64,000 bases of DNA from Okapia johnstoni (taxonomy: Eukaryota > Chordata > Mammalia > Artiodactyla > Giraffidae). The stretch covers positions 91,504,397 through 91,568,396 of the forward strand of contig CM044305.1 in the NCBI GenBank assembly GCA_024291935.2, in the 5' to 3' direction. The notes under the pieces were generated by a model that was not told where the DNA came from, searched no databases, and worked only from the letters and a program-made list of their open reading frames with translations. Shown here in pieces: positions 23,165-36,730 of the stretch (position 1 is its first letter; each line of letters opens with the position of its first letter). The position numbers and the translations under genes were made by a program.

Positions 23165-23335
23165 GGATCAGAGAACTTTAAAGCTGGAAGGGTCTGTAGA
23201 ACTTAGCCAGTTTAGCCTTTTCCATTTGTAATAGAGGGAACTGGGGCCTGAGTCGCATGGTGAATTAGAGGGAGTGCCAGCCCTCAAATATTTAGGTTCT
23301 TTCACCAATGGGCCAGGATTCTTAGTTCTTTCCAC
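23165..23335 (+). repeat. Ancient MIR-like SINE upstream of the coding exon
   Basis: The phrases 'gaactttaaagctggaaggg', 'ggaactggggcctgag' and 'ttctttccactatcc' are typical of an old mammalian SINE. It ends about 50 bp before the exon 3 acceptor. Confidence 0.55.
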
Positions 23336-23355
23336 TATCCCAGCTGCCAGTATAA

Positions 23356-24384
<1,029 letters not shown>

Positions 24385-24613
24385 AAAAAGAAAATAAAAC
24401 ACCCTTTCATTGGGCAAATCATTGAGCCAAATCAGTGTTTCTTGTGCTTTCCTTGTGTATGACTTCAAACGTGGGAGACGGGGTATAGTTTGCATGTTTG
24501 GTGAATCAGGCTATCCATAAAGGCTATAGACGTGAACTTCAAAGCTTCTCCTCTCGCTTTCTAATGAATTTATTGCCTAAGTCCAAATAGAAATGAAGCT
24601 TTAGAAACCTCTT

Positions 24614-24616
<3 letters not shown>

Positions 24617-24658
<42 letters not shown>
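24617..24658. repeat. (TA)n microsatellite
   Basis: About 42 bp of pure TA, within the likely CCDC160 3' UTR. Confidence 0.95.
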
Positions 24659-24787
24659 TTTAACTCAGAGACATAATAGTGATTCACCAAATCATTGATA
24701 AATACAAATCAACAGACATTTGTGATCTTGTCAGCAATATTTCCTTGGCACATGAATATTCTTATGTCTGTGTTCGTTGATATTAAG

Positions 24788-24793
24788 AATAAA
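24788..24793 (+). terminator. CCDC160: Polyadenylation signal AATAAA
   Basis: A canonical hexamer with a GT-rich downstream element ('gtaagtataatgtgtatatggg'). Likely main 3' end of CCDC160. Confidence 0.55.
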
Positions 24794-24829
24794 AATTTCA
24801 TTTATGGATGTAAGTATAATGTGTATATG

Positions 24830-26220
24830 GGACTTAAAGACTCAACGGGATACTGAAAATGTGTCTGCTTTCCCTGAGATCTCTCCTTAATTAGGAATAG
24901 ATAAACATCTCCCCCAAATGCAGGCTTTTCCTCCCTCCTGCTGTTTTCCCCATGCTTTCTCACTTGAGCTGGCCATGGTTCCCATAGACTGGAAGACAGC
25001 TTAGACATGGCTGTGACCTTGGCTAGAGCCCTGATTTTGACAGCCTTGGCTTTTGCCTTTTCTTATATTGACCAGCAAGGGGCGATGTTGACACAGTTCT
25101 TCCAAAATTCTACCAGGGGAAATTTCGTAAGCTTCCTGCCCAGTTTACTTCACCAGCTGGCTGAGATGGAGTGAAAGCTGTTGGATGTCATCTAGGTAAG
25201 CTTTAACTGAGCTGGCTTGATTTATACAGGAATCCAGCTGTGTAAAGAGCCCAGACGATGACAGTTTCTTTTTACTTAAAAAGAATAAAAATGTACTGCC
25301 TCAGGCCTTTGGTGGAGACTATGGGCCAGTAGATTGTTGCATTTGTTTGTATCAGTCAAGAGTTTTTTGTAATTGGAGCTCTATTTGCATGGTATTTTTA
25401 AGTCCAGTGAGCCAAATGTAATTACAGCCTGTAATAGTGAGATACAGTTGTAAGGGTTCAAGTATTTTCCCTCATGGGAAATCCCCAGACTGGGAGTCTA
25501 GACATCTGAGTTCTAGGACCTGCTTTGTTGTTACCAACTAGCTAATTAACCTTCTAGACCTAAAAGTCCTCATCGATAAAATGCAGAAGTAGATCTATCA
25601 TCCAGATTCTGTTCAGTTCTAACATTCTGTGATTTCATCACAGTGATTTTAATCACAAATGTAACTACCTATGAGGAAGTAAAACATGGCTTTGGGAAGT
25701 GTTCAGCTCTTAATACTTCAGGGGACCTACTTTACAGAGCTTCTCCCTTCAAAGGAAATGCACAAAGGCTCTTTTTTATAGTTTGAACATCTCCGAATAC
25801 CATGTTAATAATAAATCAGGAGAGGGAGTAAATGAGATTATTTCTTCTCCTTTCTCTTGATTCCTTTTTACTCATTAAGGTCAGGGAAGGCACTTGAATA
25901 GAGAGAAACTAGGTTGACCTGGAGTTGAGCAGAACTTGCCTGGCCTGGGAAGATTGGATTAAATTGGAAGATAATCATCTTTGGAACTTTCTGACTTCAT
26001 CCTGATAGCTTCACCCAGGAGCTGGCAGCCTGCTCAAAGAGGAAGTTGACTTTCAGGTTTTTAATGGTCACTGCTTCCAACCCAGGGTCTTTCCTACCCT
26101 GACAAAGACTAATGCTCCGTCCTCTTAGTATATTTCAATTTTTAAAGAGGAGTTTTTACTCCAGAATCTCTTATCAACCAACCACACATCAATAGTCTTT
26201 GGTGACAACTTGGTTTATCT
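24830..26220. other. Downstream intergenic unique DNA
   Basis: Largely unique. A MIR-like stretch is at about 25500-25640. No coding or RNA gene seen. Confidence 0.4.
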
Positions 26221-26223
26221 TGC

Positions 26224-26291
<68 letters not shown>
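26221..26291. repeat. (TG)n microsatellite
   Basis: About 70 bp; starts with TGCG units, then pure TG. The longest simple repeat in the window and a likely polymorphic marker. Confidence 0.97.
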
Positions 26292-26293
<2 letters not shown>

Positions 26294-27055
26294 ATGAGTG
26301 CTTGGGGGGTGAGGAAGGAGTGTGGTTTTGGGAGCGGCAGAAAAGATAAGTGCATCACTTAGCCCAGCTGTTGAATGGGGGGCTTTGTATTTCTAGCATG
26401 GAACTGAAACAGTCTCCTGATGAGACAGCCTGGGATGGTGAGTCCCAGCAAGTTTCACCCTGTGGAAAGACCCTTTAGAAAGCCTAGAACCAGAAACAAT
26501 CCAGGGAGAACAATATAAAAGCACCAAGTCCAGAGGGCCAAGGAGAGCCAACAGTTTGGAGCTGAGAAAGGACCACATCTTTTGATGCTTTACTTTTTCA
26601 AAGCAGGGCTGCAGCAAGCTGAGAAGTTACTGTTCATCTTCATGGGCAGATGGGAACAGCAGTGGATTGAATCGGCTTACAGAACCAGAATCACGGCTGG
26701 TGCAAATACTCTGTCCCATTGTCTCTGTAATCACACTCATTTGTGTGATTGTGGGCATTAGGTGGCCCCCAATTTAGATCAGAACGTATTGTCACTGTAT
26801 CTTCTAGTCCATTGAATGAGCAATGTGGTGGTGTTTCTTAACAGGAATGGCATGTCAAGCCACTTATCCCTTCAATATGTTGGGTAAAATATTTGAAATC
26901 AGCAATACAAATGCACACCATTCCTATCAACTCCCAATTCCATAATTATTCAAAAACGGGCTGTAGGAATAGCTGCTCCACCTTGAGTTTACAACCCAGT
27001 TGTAGAAACATTTGCTGAGCAGTTATTACCATAGTTAATCACTTCTAAGACATAT
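26292..27055. other. Unique DNA
   Basis: No recognisable gene or repeat; moderately GC-balanced. Confidence 0.35.
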
Positions 27056-27059
27056 ATAT

Positions 27060-27282
27060 GCTAAGTGCTAAGTCGCTTCAGTCATGTATGACTCTTTGCG
27101 ACCCCTCCGACTGCACCGCACCAGGTTCCTCTGTCCTTGGGATTCTCCAGGTAAGAATACTGGAGTGGGTTGCCATTTCCTTCTCCAGGGGATCTTCCCA
27201 ACCCAGGGATCAAACCTGCATCTCTTTTGTCTCCTGCATTGTCAGGCAGCTTCTTTACTGCTAGCACCACCTGGGAAGCCCC
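27060..27282 (-). mobile_element. Bov-tA SINE
   Basis: Full-length on the minus strand, with the head at 27282. The (AAAT)n run at 27283-27302 adjoins its head side. The box-B-like segment is diverged by an 8-bp insertion near 27220. Confidence 0.9.
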
Positions 27283-27439
27283 AAATAAATAAATAAATAA
27301 ACATCCCTGAATTTGGGACACATCTTTAAATTGATGGAATGTCATAGTATAATTGTCTGTGTTTGGTTTTTTAAATCTCTCTTAGTAGTTCATAAAATAA
27401 TGGTGTATCTTACAATCAATGGGGTTTTAGATTTGATGA

Positions 27440-27740
27440 AATGTGTTATGAGCTAGGCCAGGGATATGGGGATAAAAGGATTTATGAGTAAGACAGGTCT
27501 CTGACCTCGGGGACCTTACTTATGCAACTAACTAAAACAATGTGGCAAGGGCTCTACTAGCAGTGCTAATACAAAGTGCTGTGGGAGCACAGAGGAGGAT
27601 CAATTAATTCTGCCTGTGGGGCTGGGAAGGACTTCATAAAGGAGGTGACATTTGAGCTGGGCCTTGAAGGATAAGAAGGATTTTTCCAGGCAAAGCATGG
27701 GGGCAGGGGCAGGGGCATTTCTGGAATGTGAATGTGGAAA
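27440..27740 (+). repeat. Ancient unassigned repeat
   Basis: It resembles the family at 11950-12716: 'ggataagaaggat...ttccaggcaaagcatggggg' follows 'gaggtgacatttgagctggg'. No coding. Confidence 0.4.
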
Positions 27741-30435
27741 GTCTATTTGGCTTCAAAGAAAACTCTTTAACAGCAATGAATTAGAACACTGCGATGTTAC
27801 ATTATGCTGACTACGTTTTAAAGCCCCATTCGAGGTTCTACTCTGAAAACTGCCTGGATTCCAGCTCTTTGCAGATAAACTGGAGAATGAAGTTCTCATG
27901 ACATAAACACGAGATTCCAGATAACAAACTGGAGGAAAATTTTTTTTACTGGTGCCACTGTACCTGTGGGTGCCATCATTTTTGTTTTGGAAACAAAAGA
28001 TCTAAGAGATTTTCTTCATAGTACCCATCTAAGTCCACTGTGAGTGCTCCAGTTTCAAAGAGATACATGAAACAGAAACACCACAGAGGGTCCTGTCTGC
28101 AAGAAGCAGTGTAACACAGAGATGAAATGCCCAAACTTGGTTATCTACTTACTAGCCCTGTGACTGGTCAAGTTGTGTGATTCCCTGTAGCTCAATTTTC
28201 TCACTTTGCAGGATGGGGTTAATAGATAATGTTGTCAGCAGGATAAGATGAGATCACATATAGTCAGTAAATGTCACCATCTTTATTATTATTATTATAT
28301 AACTGACAAGGGGAAGTTGATCAAGTCCATCTGTCTCCTCCCAGCTATTATTTTCATTAAGCTTTTTACACTTATTGACCCTCAAATTGTGTTCTATGGA
28401 GAAATACGATAAACTCATTCATAAGATGTGTATCAATGATGTGTGATATATTTGGGAAGATGGAACAAATTGCAGGGGGGAGGGGGATATTTTGATTTTA
28501 TTAGTGTATGAAGCCTTAAGCCAAAATAGTGAATCTGTCATGATGGACTTTCTAGCCTCAAGACAGATCCTATAAAGGGAATTTTCTTGTGTCAGAGCCC
28601 ACCCTGCCCCCCTTCCAATCAGGTCAGAGTAAGGCTGGCCCCTGGCCTTGGCAAGCACAATACCAGAAGGAGGAAGAAAGCCCCACTCTAGTGCTCCAGT
28701 GGGAAAAAGGCTCATCTAGGAAGAGGGAATGGAGACAAGAGAGGCTATTATAGTATTTTCCATTTCCCCTTGGCACAGGGAGCCATGCAGCTGGGGACCC
28801 ACTACTACAGCTGCTCGGATAAGAATAAGTCATTGTCTTGTTTTCTGTACTCTTAAGACACTGAAGCTGTAGTTTCCCATGTATTGTAGGCATGCCCTCC
28901 TTTCCACACTGAGTATCAAGGTGGTGTCTCCCCTGTTGAGTAGCCAGAGCTACTGTTCACACAGCCTCCTTCTCCCTTGCTTTCTCTCTCTCCCTCTCAT
29001 TCTCATTCTCTTTCTCACCATTGATCACACCCACCTTTTGATGATTGCAACATTTCAGTGGGCTCAAGTTGCATTTCCCAGGAGACTCAGTTTATACCTG
29101 GTTCTCTGAGGGCGTGTTCTGGGGTACCCTTGAAGAATTTCTTTGGCCTTTCAGTCCATGCCTGCTAACTCCACAATAGGTGTTGTAATGTATATTCCAG
29201 ACCATGATAGGAGACATAACCTGAGAGATTCTTTTTTATGTCAGTAGTACTGTAGCCTGCACTTGGACTGTTGGTTGGAGCCTAGTTTATTTTGTGTCAC
29301 ATACTTCCATGTACCTTGTCTTCTGTAATCTGCACAAAAATCCTTGATCATCAGATGAGGAAACCAAGGCTCAAAGATATTAAATGACTTTTTCTATATC
29401 ACACAGTAAGTAGTGGATCTGGAATTCAACCCAGCTTGTCCAACTCCACATGTGATGTTTGTTCCATTATATCAGGTCACTTGTACAAAAATTAATGAGC
29501 CAAAGGTTCAATCACCATAGAGGTTATTTAACTTTCTCAAGGATAAATTGGTTTATTGCCACAATCCGGACTCAACTTGAGTCAACCATCTCTTAAATGG
29601 CAAGGCTGAGTAGTGAAGATGCATCTGATTATTGGAAAGACCATAAAGTATACATCTTCGGATGGTGGATTACTAGGTCTACATGAAGGAAACAACACAC
29701 AGTAACATAAACAAAAACAGTGGAAATATGAAGACCAATTGACAGCTCTAAAAAACAAGCTCCAGCACTAATAGAACCAAATTAATAAACAACAAGGAGT
29801 CTTTTGATGCTCATCATAGCTTTGGGGTCTGAGTTTTTTCTTTACAATTCAAAATTACTCATCATATTTCACCCAATTTTTTCCTTTGTATCTTTTCTTC
29901 CTAAAGTGTTTTCATTGAAAGATGGCTACTTTTTAAGAAAAAAAATGCTCTAAGCCCCCCTTACTGCTTGGACACTGTTAAGTATGCTTGATGCTTTGGT
30001 AAATTTCTGAAAGTTCCAACGAAGGAATCATATTGTGTTCATTCATAACTAAACAGTTCTCAGAAAAACCATTTCAATATCCCTTTATTAAAATATCTTC
30101 AATAACAGACAAAATGTTTCCTTTAGATTTACAAATTTATTCAAGATTTTATAAAACAACATGTCCCCATCATATAATGAAGTAGAAGAAAATCTGGAGA
30201 ACCGCTCTTGACATTCATGAATGTGGGTTATGTCAGCAGTGAGCCTGGAGGGCATTTCTGGTTATAAGGTAATCAACCTTTTAAAATGCTTAATATATTT
30301 TATGTGGTTTTAATGAGTACAAAAAATACCTTTACATGTAGCATAAGGACTTTTCTTCCATAAAACATGAGTTATCTGAAATCATTTCCTTTGGGTATAT
30401 ATTAAGGTATGTTTATAAATAGAGCTGAGATTGAA
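27741..30435. other. Mostly unique DNA with MIR pieces
   Basis: MIR-like pieces are at about 28130-28260 and 29300-29475. The rest shows no gene; frames under 100 codons lack coding character. Confidence 0.4.
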
Positions 30436-30439
30436 GGGC

Positions 30440-30800
30440 TCCAGCTCATATGTTTGTGCCAAGGCAGGGCAGTGTACTACAAAATCAGGAGATGTGGAGT
30501 TTGCCTTGTTGGGTCACTGATGATAGAGTCTAGGGTCCCAGAAATTTATGAGGGATCGACACCTGTGAAGGAAAAGAGGAGGAAGTAAGATTGAGCAGAG
30601 AGGGAATTGCCATGTGAACAGCAAAGTCTTGACAACCGGGCAGAAGCTCTGGAGTTTTATTCATCAAAGTGACCCCCATTGGGTGGAAATGGCTGGGCCT
30701 TCGTGCCTCGCCAAATGCCGGCGGTCTCTGGAAGGTGGAGTGGCTCTCTGAGGATAAAGCTGTTCCTCAAAGAGCTGATGGCTAGAGATGTCTGCAGCCC
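30440..30800 (-). repeat. Class III (ERVL-type) LTR remnant
   Basis: The minus strand carries LTR-like phrases around 'ctgcccggttgtcaagacttt' (30630) and 'cacaggtgtcgatccctcat' (30560). Its place downstream, in minus-strand sense, of the ERVL internal region fits a 3' LTR. The boundaries are uncertain. Confidence 0.45.
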
Positions 30801-31026
30801 TCACTGCCCCCTGTCGGGTAGAGTCCATCCTTAAGGAGACCCGGGAGGTGCATCTTTGCATCCACCACCCTGTCCTCCAACCTCTCTTTCTGGCCTCCTT
30901 CAGGCCTCTCTTCCAGAGGGGAAACTTAGAAGAGTTATGTTCGTGGGACTGACGACAACCCCCACCTCTGCAGCTGCTCTTGGGGCTGCAATTATCATTC
31001 AGCATCTCCTTCCTTCAGCTTCTTAG

Positions 31027-31230
31027 GCTTCCCAGGGGCCTCACTGGTAAAGCACCCACCTGCCAATGCAGGAGATGTGGGTTCAATCCCTGGTCAGGAA
31101 GATCCCCTGGGGAAGTAAATGGCAACCCACTCCAGTATTCTTGCCTGGAGAATCCCATGGAGAGAGGAGCCTGGCGGGCTACAGTCAGTGGGGTCACGAA
31201 GAGTGAGACACGACAGCATGTATGCACACA
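31027..31230 (+). mobile_element. Bov-tA SINE
   Basis: Head at 31027 (GGCTTCCCAGGGGCCTCACT), box-B-like GGTTCAATCCCTGG, BovB tail ending near 31230. Inserted in the 3' part of the ERVL remnant. Confidence 0.9.
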
Positions 31231-31239
31231 GGATGTCCT

Positions 31240-31840
31240 TTCACTCTCTGTTCTAGGTCATGCTCTCCCGGTGCTACCGTCCTCTGGTGGCCTCAGTGCC
31301 TTACTGGCGGGCCTGACCCAGCCCATCTTTGAAGGGAGGGAGCCCCTGGTCATCATGCCCTTCTCAGGCTGGGGCTGCTGTATCTGTCCACCTCCTGTCA
31401 TCATTGGGCAAAAGAGAACTCACAGAGGCCCAAGTGGCCACACAGTTCCACACGAGCTTCTTCAGGGCTGTGTCGTTTAACAGCAGCCCTGCTCCTGACA
31501 ATCAGAGTCCATTACCCCTGCTGTGTCACTGACCTCTCTTCTGGCCTGCTGGACACTGGACACAAGGGCCCTAAAAGGCTTAGGCAGAAGCTGTAGCTTA
31601 GAATTCAACAGGATTCTTGGGAATTCCCTGGTGTTCCAGTGGTTAGGACATGGTGCTCTCACTGCTGGGGCCCTGGTTTGATCTCTGGTCAGGGAACTAA
31701 GATCCCACAAGCTGCACAGTGCAACCAAAAGAAAAGGAAAGGAAACAAACTCAATGGGATTCTAGCTGTGTCCCCAGAGAAGGGATGCCTCCTTTGGAAA
31801 CCAGGTCCTCAAGTCCTGTAGAGTTACAGGGAGGGTAAGT
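31240..31840 (-). pseudogene. ERVL pol C-terminal (dUTPase-like) remnant
   Basis: Minus-strand translations at 31477-31728 contain a segment ending A-G-V-M-D-S-D-C-Q that resembles the dUTPase region found at the C-terminus of ERVL Pol. The frame is interrupted and a CHR SINE splits it (31618-31750; flanking imperfect target-site duplication 31605-31617 and 31751-31763). Non-functional. Confidence 0.45.
31618..31750 (+). mobile_element. CHR-type SINE (short form)
   Basis: It begins TGGGAATTCCCTGGTGTTCC and ends in an A/G-rich tail. An imperfect 13-bp target-site duplication (TCAACAGGATTCT / TCAATGGGATTCT) brackets it. Confidence 0.88.
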
Positions 31841-31904
31841 GCAAAGTTCCTGCATTAGGCAGGATTCAAACAGAGAAGTAGAACCATTAGGAGATTTTAT
31901 TTTT

Positions 31905-31982
31905 ATATCTATACCTATATCGTCTACATTTCTCTATCACCTGTCTATCTGTCTACCTATCTATCATCTATAGATAGAGACA
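31905..31982. repeat. Degenerate (TATC)n microsatellite
   Basis: Imperfect CTAT/CTGT tetranucleotide units. Confidence 0.85.
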
Positions 31983-31989
31983 TCAGAGA

Positions 31990-34900
31990 TGGTGTGACAC
32001 GATGTTATATGGCATCCCATAATAAGTCCAGAGAAAGAAGTTGCTGGCTGAGGACCTGCAGGCAGGAGAATGAAGCCCACACTTGAAATCTGTGTCTATT
32101 TCTATGAGAATGACCCATTGGCCCTTTCATGATGGAAGGGACATAATGTTGTGAGCTTGCTACCAGGTGGCCAGTTGGTCTCAAGGAATAGTGCCATCTT
32201 TGGGGCTTTGTGTTTGTCTCTGTATGTGGCACGTTGAACATTCTGCAGTAGCATTAGCAAGATCAGCCTTCGTAAGCAGGAGTCCATGCTGTTGGAGCCA
32301 TGTGTAGCCTCCGTGTCTGCCACCATGGACACTGTGTTCATATGCCCTTCTTGCCATCACTGGGGTGGCCAATGACAAAGACTGGCTGATGTCGGCTGCC
32401 CAGGTCATTTTATTTACTTGGTTATTCAGTTACTCCTCTAGCAGTATGCTCTCTGGTGGATGTTAACATGTGATACAAAGATCTTCATGCGTAGAGCCAG
32501 TTCTCACATGTCCAGTCACATGCTTCTGTCTCAGATCTCCTTGTTCCTCATCTACCAGGCTTTTTCCTTCCAAACCCTTAACCAGCTGTTCAGGACATTC
32601 ACCACTGACCATCAATGTATAAATATTTTAACCTAGACCTACTTCTCTTTCCACCTGAAGTGGACGATTAAGTATATCACCCAAATCACTGCCCATTGGC
32701 AGGACTTTCATGCGACACTCTCTTTCAAGTCCCCCATCCCCTGAGGGAGGCTAATACAGCTAATACAGCTACCATCCATTTTTCACTTCTGCCCACATAC
32801 TGACCCAACCCACCCATAAACCAGGCTTTTCCCTCCTCCTCCAGTTCATCTGATGGGGGTCCCCCAACTGAGGGAGGTGCTCTGTACAACAGTGGTGCGT
32901 GCCATGGGTGTCTGAGCTACCTGAGCTGGCAGCTTGCTTATGCCCTTTAGTACTGTTCATGATCACCCTTGGATACCTCCCTTTCATCTTGTAATGAATT
33001 GTTGCTGGGTCTGCCTGACCTTATGATTTAATGGACCTGATAAGACCCAGTTTATGATAGACAGTTGTAGTTGCATGGTTACTTCGTGTCCTGTGGTCAG
33101 GTGTTTCATCTTCTCCAGGGCCCAGCAGCATACCAGGAATTGTTTTTCTAAAGGCATGTGACTCTCTTCTAAAGATGGCATGGCCTTGTTCCAGAACCCC
33201 ATGGGCCTGCATTGTGATTCTCCCATGGGGGTTTGCCATGGATTCCATACTGTGTCTTTTCCCACCACTGATACCTTTAATTCCATGTGATCTGCCAAGA
33301 TTGCATGGCTGGGCAGCATGCATGGCAGCCTGGACCTGCTGCAAAGCCCTTCACTGCTCTGGGCCCCAGTCATAGCTGATGTGTGTTGCCTTGTCACTTG
33401 GGATGGAGTAGAATCTCTGGATGTGAGATACACTGCCTCTACAACCCATGAAGACCCATCAGAGGTCATGAGTCCTTCTCTTGTGGCAAGAGGTACAAGT
33501 GTAAGGAGTTGTCTTTTGCTTTGAAGGGGATGCCCCAGATAATCCCTGACCACTGGACCTCTAAATATTTTATGGATCTGGTAAGCCTCTGAATCTTTGT
33601 AGGGTTTATCTGCCATCCTCAGGAGTACATGCATCTTACCAAGAAGTGGAACAATAGCTCCCTCTTGCTCTTCTAGTCTGATCAATGAAATATTGTCAAT
33701 ATAGTAGGCTAGTGAGATATTCTGCAGGATTCCCAGAAGGTTCTGATCTCTTCAGACAATTATGACAGAGGATAGCAGAGCTAATATAGCCCTGGGACAA
33801 AGCTGTAAGTGTGGGACTTCCCTGGTAGCACAATGGATAGGCATCTATCTGCCAGTGCAGGGGACACAGGCTCAATCCCTGGTCCAGGAAGATTCCACAT
33901 GCCATGGAGCAACTAAGCCCGTGCGCCACAACTATTGAGCCCATGTTCTAGGGCCCACGAGCTGTAACCACTAAAGCCCACGTGCCTAGAGCCTGTACTC
34001 CACAACAAGAGAAGCCACCACAATGAGAAGCCCACGCACTGCAATAAAGAGCAGCCCCCTCGCAACTAGAGAAAGGCCTCCCAAAGAAATGAAGATCCAC
34101 TAGAACCGCCCCCCAAAAAACCCAACAACTGTAAATGTATATACTATTTCCTATTCTATTTGAATGCCAATTCTTTTTGATTCTCCTTTCTGATTGGGAC
34201 AGAAAATAAAGTATTTGCCAAATCAGTGGCCATAAGGATGTATTGAAGGTTATCACATCTAGCACAGCTGATGTGATTGGAGCTACTACTTAGTTGAACT
34301 TGTGGTGGTCTACAGTCCTATCCCAGCTAATGTCTGCAGGTTAAAGACTGGCAAATTAAATAGAAATATGATGAGAATCACCACCCTGAAATCCTTTAGA
34401 ACCTTAAGGGTGGTATTAATCTCCACAAGCACCTTCTGCCATGCAACAATTTACTGTCACAGCCAAGCAGTGCGGTGTGGTGGTGGTGATTTAGTATCAG
34501 AGGTTTCCACTTGCCTTCCCCACTGGGATAGCTCTTATCTCACTGGCCAAGGATAAAGTGGTAGTTGCGCCAGCTACCTAATTGTACCCTTGGAGACTGG
34601 AGTGATGATCACGGAGTTCTTGCACCCACGGACCTTCCATGAACTGGATCTTGGCCAGGACTCCACTTATTACCTGAGTCTCGTATGTTCCCACTTTCAC
34701 TGGAAGCTATGATGATATTTTGAGTATCCAGGTATCTATGTCAACTCAGATCCTATGTCCTATAGTTCTCAAAATATCGAAGTGTACTCTTTCTCCAGTA
34801 CACAGTTACCCAGATAAATGACCAGAGGTCCCTTTGCAGAAGGGGAATCACTATAGTGAATACTTGCTGTGATATTGCAGGGTCCTTTCTCTGAGGGATT

Positions 34901-35790
34901 CAGCTACGTCTTCTATCAGTGAATCGAAAACTGAATCAGGTCTGGAAACTGGACAGGGGATCATAAGTTTTTTTTTGAAACAACTGGCCTTGGTCTCCCA
35001 GATTGTTTCTGTTATCACAAATGGAGTAGTAATACTGCCCGTAAATTTTCCCCTAGGAATGCTACGTTCTATTCACCATCTCCATAACTCTGTGGGTTGG
35101 ACCTCTTGGCTGCCAATGTGAACTTGGTTATATTACAATAACTGCAAACTCCTGGCATCTGGTGATTAAGCACCACAACCTGGCTTCTGTTGTCATGAGT
35201 TTTTTCATCTATAATGCTATCAGTAACCTAAGTTTATGACAGTTTTTTCTCAGACCTGGATGGCAAAGGAGGCCATTACTGAACTCGTGAGTAATGTTGG
35301 TGTCCATCTCACCCGAGCATTCCTGACAGCTTTGTTAAATAGTGTGCTCTCTGGATCTTCCTAAGGAAGACAAAATTTTCTGCTGGTTCTTGTGGTTGGA
35401 TGTGGGGATGCCCATTCCAGCATGTCCACTTCCTTGAGCCTTCTAATCCCATCCTCAACTATTTGCCATCACAGTAATTGACATTTCAAATCCATACAGC
35501 ATAGGCTATCACGTTTTCCTTCTAGGAGCCATCCTAATAGAAAATTTACACCACTTCCTGGGGTCTGTAACAAGGCATTATACCTGTATTTCAGAAAAAG
35601 TACTCAATAAACTCAATTACATCTCTCTGAGTTTATCCATCCCACATCGATCAACCAACCTCAAAATCCAATCTCATGTATATTCTCCCTTCTTCTGCTG
35701 AAGAAGCTACCAGCTACCTCTTGCAGCTTCTTTGGAGTATAGTCCTTTTCCTCCCTTATCAGGCCCCGTGCATCTGGGTTATGTTTAGAC
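31990..35790 (-). pseudogene. Class III ERVL-like endogenous retrovirus, gag-pol remnant
   Basis: On the minus strand the order from high to low coordinates fits an ERVL provirus. 34140-35790 is gag/protease-like, with no frame left. The reverse transcriptase region has the catalytic-motif position reading Y-I-D-N (33692-33703), where the last Asp of the usual YIDD is lost. An RNase H/connection region follows, in an open stretch of 233 codons (32984-33685). The integrase N-terminal zinc-binding region is at about 32180-32408. Multiple stops and frameshifts separate these parts. A CHR SINE (33813-34126) interrupts it. No env is seen, which is normal for ERVL. Identification rests on protein-level resemblance by eye; the exact family is not assigned. 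It is ancient and cannot encode functional enzymes. Confidence 0.7.
33813..34126 (+). mobile_element. CHR-type tRNA SINE (long form)
   Basis: It begins GGGACTTCCCTGGTAGCAC, with the tRNA-like box B and the long CHR body ('aagcccacgtgcctagagcc'). An imperfect 12-bp target-site duplication (33801-33812 / 34127-34138) shows insertion into the ERVL pol region. Confidence 0.9.
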
Positions 35791-36105
35791 TTATCCTGTT
35801 TTCACAGCACCGTTTGTTGCAGAGACTAGCCTTTGCCCACTGTGTGCTCTTGACACCCTGGTCACAGATGACTTGTCCATATATGCATGAGTTTATTTCT
35901 GGGTTCTCTATCCTCTTCCATTAATGTATGTATCATTTTTATGCCAATACCATACTATTTTGATTACTATGGCTTTGTTATATAGTATGAAATCAGAACA
36001 CATGAAGCCTCCAGGCTTGCTCTTCTTTCTCAAGATTGCTTTGGCTATTGGGGGTCTTTTGTGTTTCCATATGAATTTTAGGATTGTTTTTTCTCTACTT
36101 CTGTG
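35791..36105 (-). repeat. L1 ORF2 fragment
   Basis: The minus strand translates to L1 ORF2-like peptide ([20 protein letters not shown] and [15 protein letters not shown] text near 35940-36080), with stops at both ends. Confidence 0.75.
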
Positions 36106-36718
36106 GGACTCTGGAGCAACCAATGATGACCTAAGTGCTCTGTTATCCAGCCAAAATAGCTACACCTTTATAATCCTACCTCTCTGAGTCAACAGATGCA
36201 GGCTGTCTCAGAAAAGGTGCGATCTGGCTGTGAGGTAACTCTCTGTAGCTGTGGAAGGAGCTGACAGCTGGAGGCTGTTTGCTGACTGAACTCTCCACAG
36301 CTAGGCAGCATTTCCTTCCTCGAGATGGACTTCTTTGTGTCTATCACAGAGAAGATGAGGAGGATCTGAGTCCCGACTCACTGTGTGACACCAGACAAAG
36401 TTCTACATTGCTGAATCTTTATGGAAATACCTCCCTTATGGGGTTGTTATGGGAAGATTAAAGGAAGCAATACACATATGATATCACTTTGTAAACTCTA
36501 AGGTGTATTATAAATCTCCACATGCAAAAAAGTCCAGATTAAGTGGGATTTATAGGGTTTTTTCCCTTTCTCTGAACTACTTCCACTTCTTTCAGCCTCC
36601 TAAATTAAGGTGATGCACTGAATAAAGTCTTATCCAGCATTTTTCCTGTATTGGGGTATTTAATATCCTTTCATGTGAAGATCCATGTTTGACTTAATCT
36701 GGATAGCCAATAGTGCCT
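36106..36718. other. Unassigned stretch
   Basis: No gene or repeat assigned. Confidence 0.35.
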
Positions 36719-36730
36719 AATACAGAGCTT

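Larger units (their letters stand above)
24385..24815 (+). other. CCDC160: CCDC160 3' untranslated region (end approximate)
   Basis: An AATAAA lies at 24393-24398, only 9 nt after the stop. A second AATAAA (24788-24793) is followed by GT-rich sequence (24808-24830). The second is the more usual arrangement, giving a UTR of about 430 nt that includes a (TA)n run at about 24617-24658. Which signal is used cannot be settled from sequence. Confidence 0.55.

Noticed and set aside
24393..24398. AATAAA 9 nt after the CCDC160 stop as the main polyadenylation site
   Set aside because: Very close to the stop and without a clear GT-rich element just after it. The signal at 24788 has better context, although use of the first cannot be excluded.
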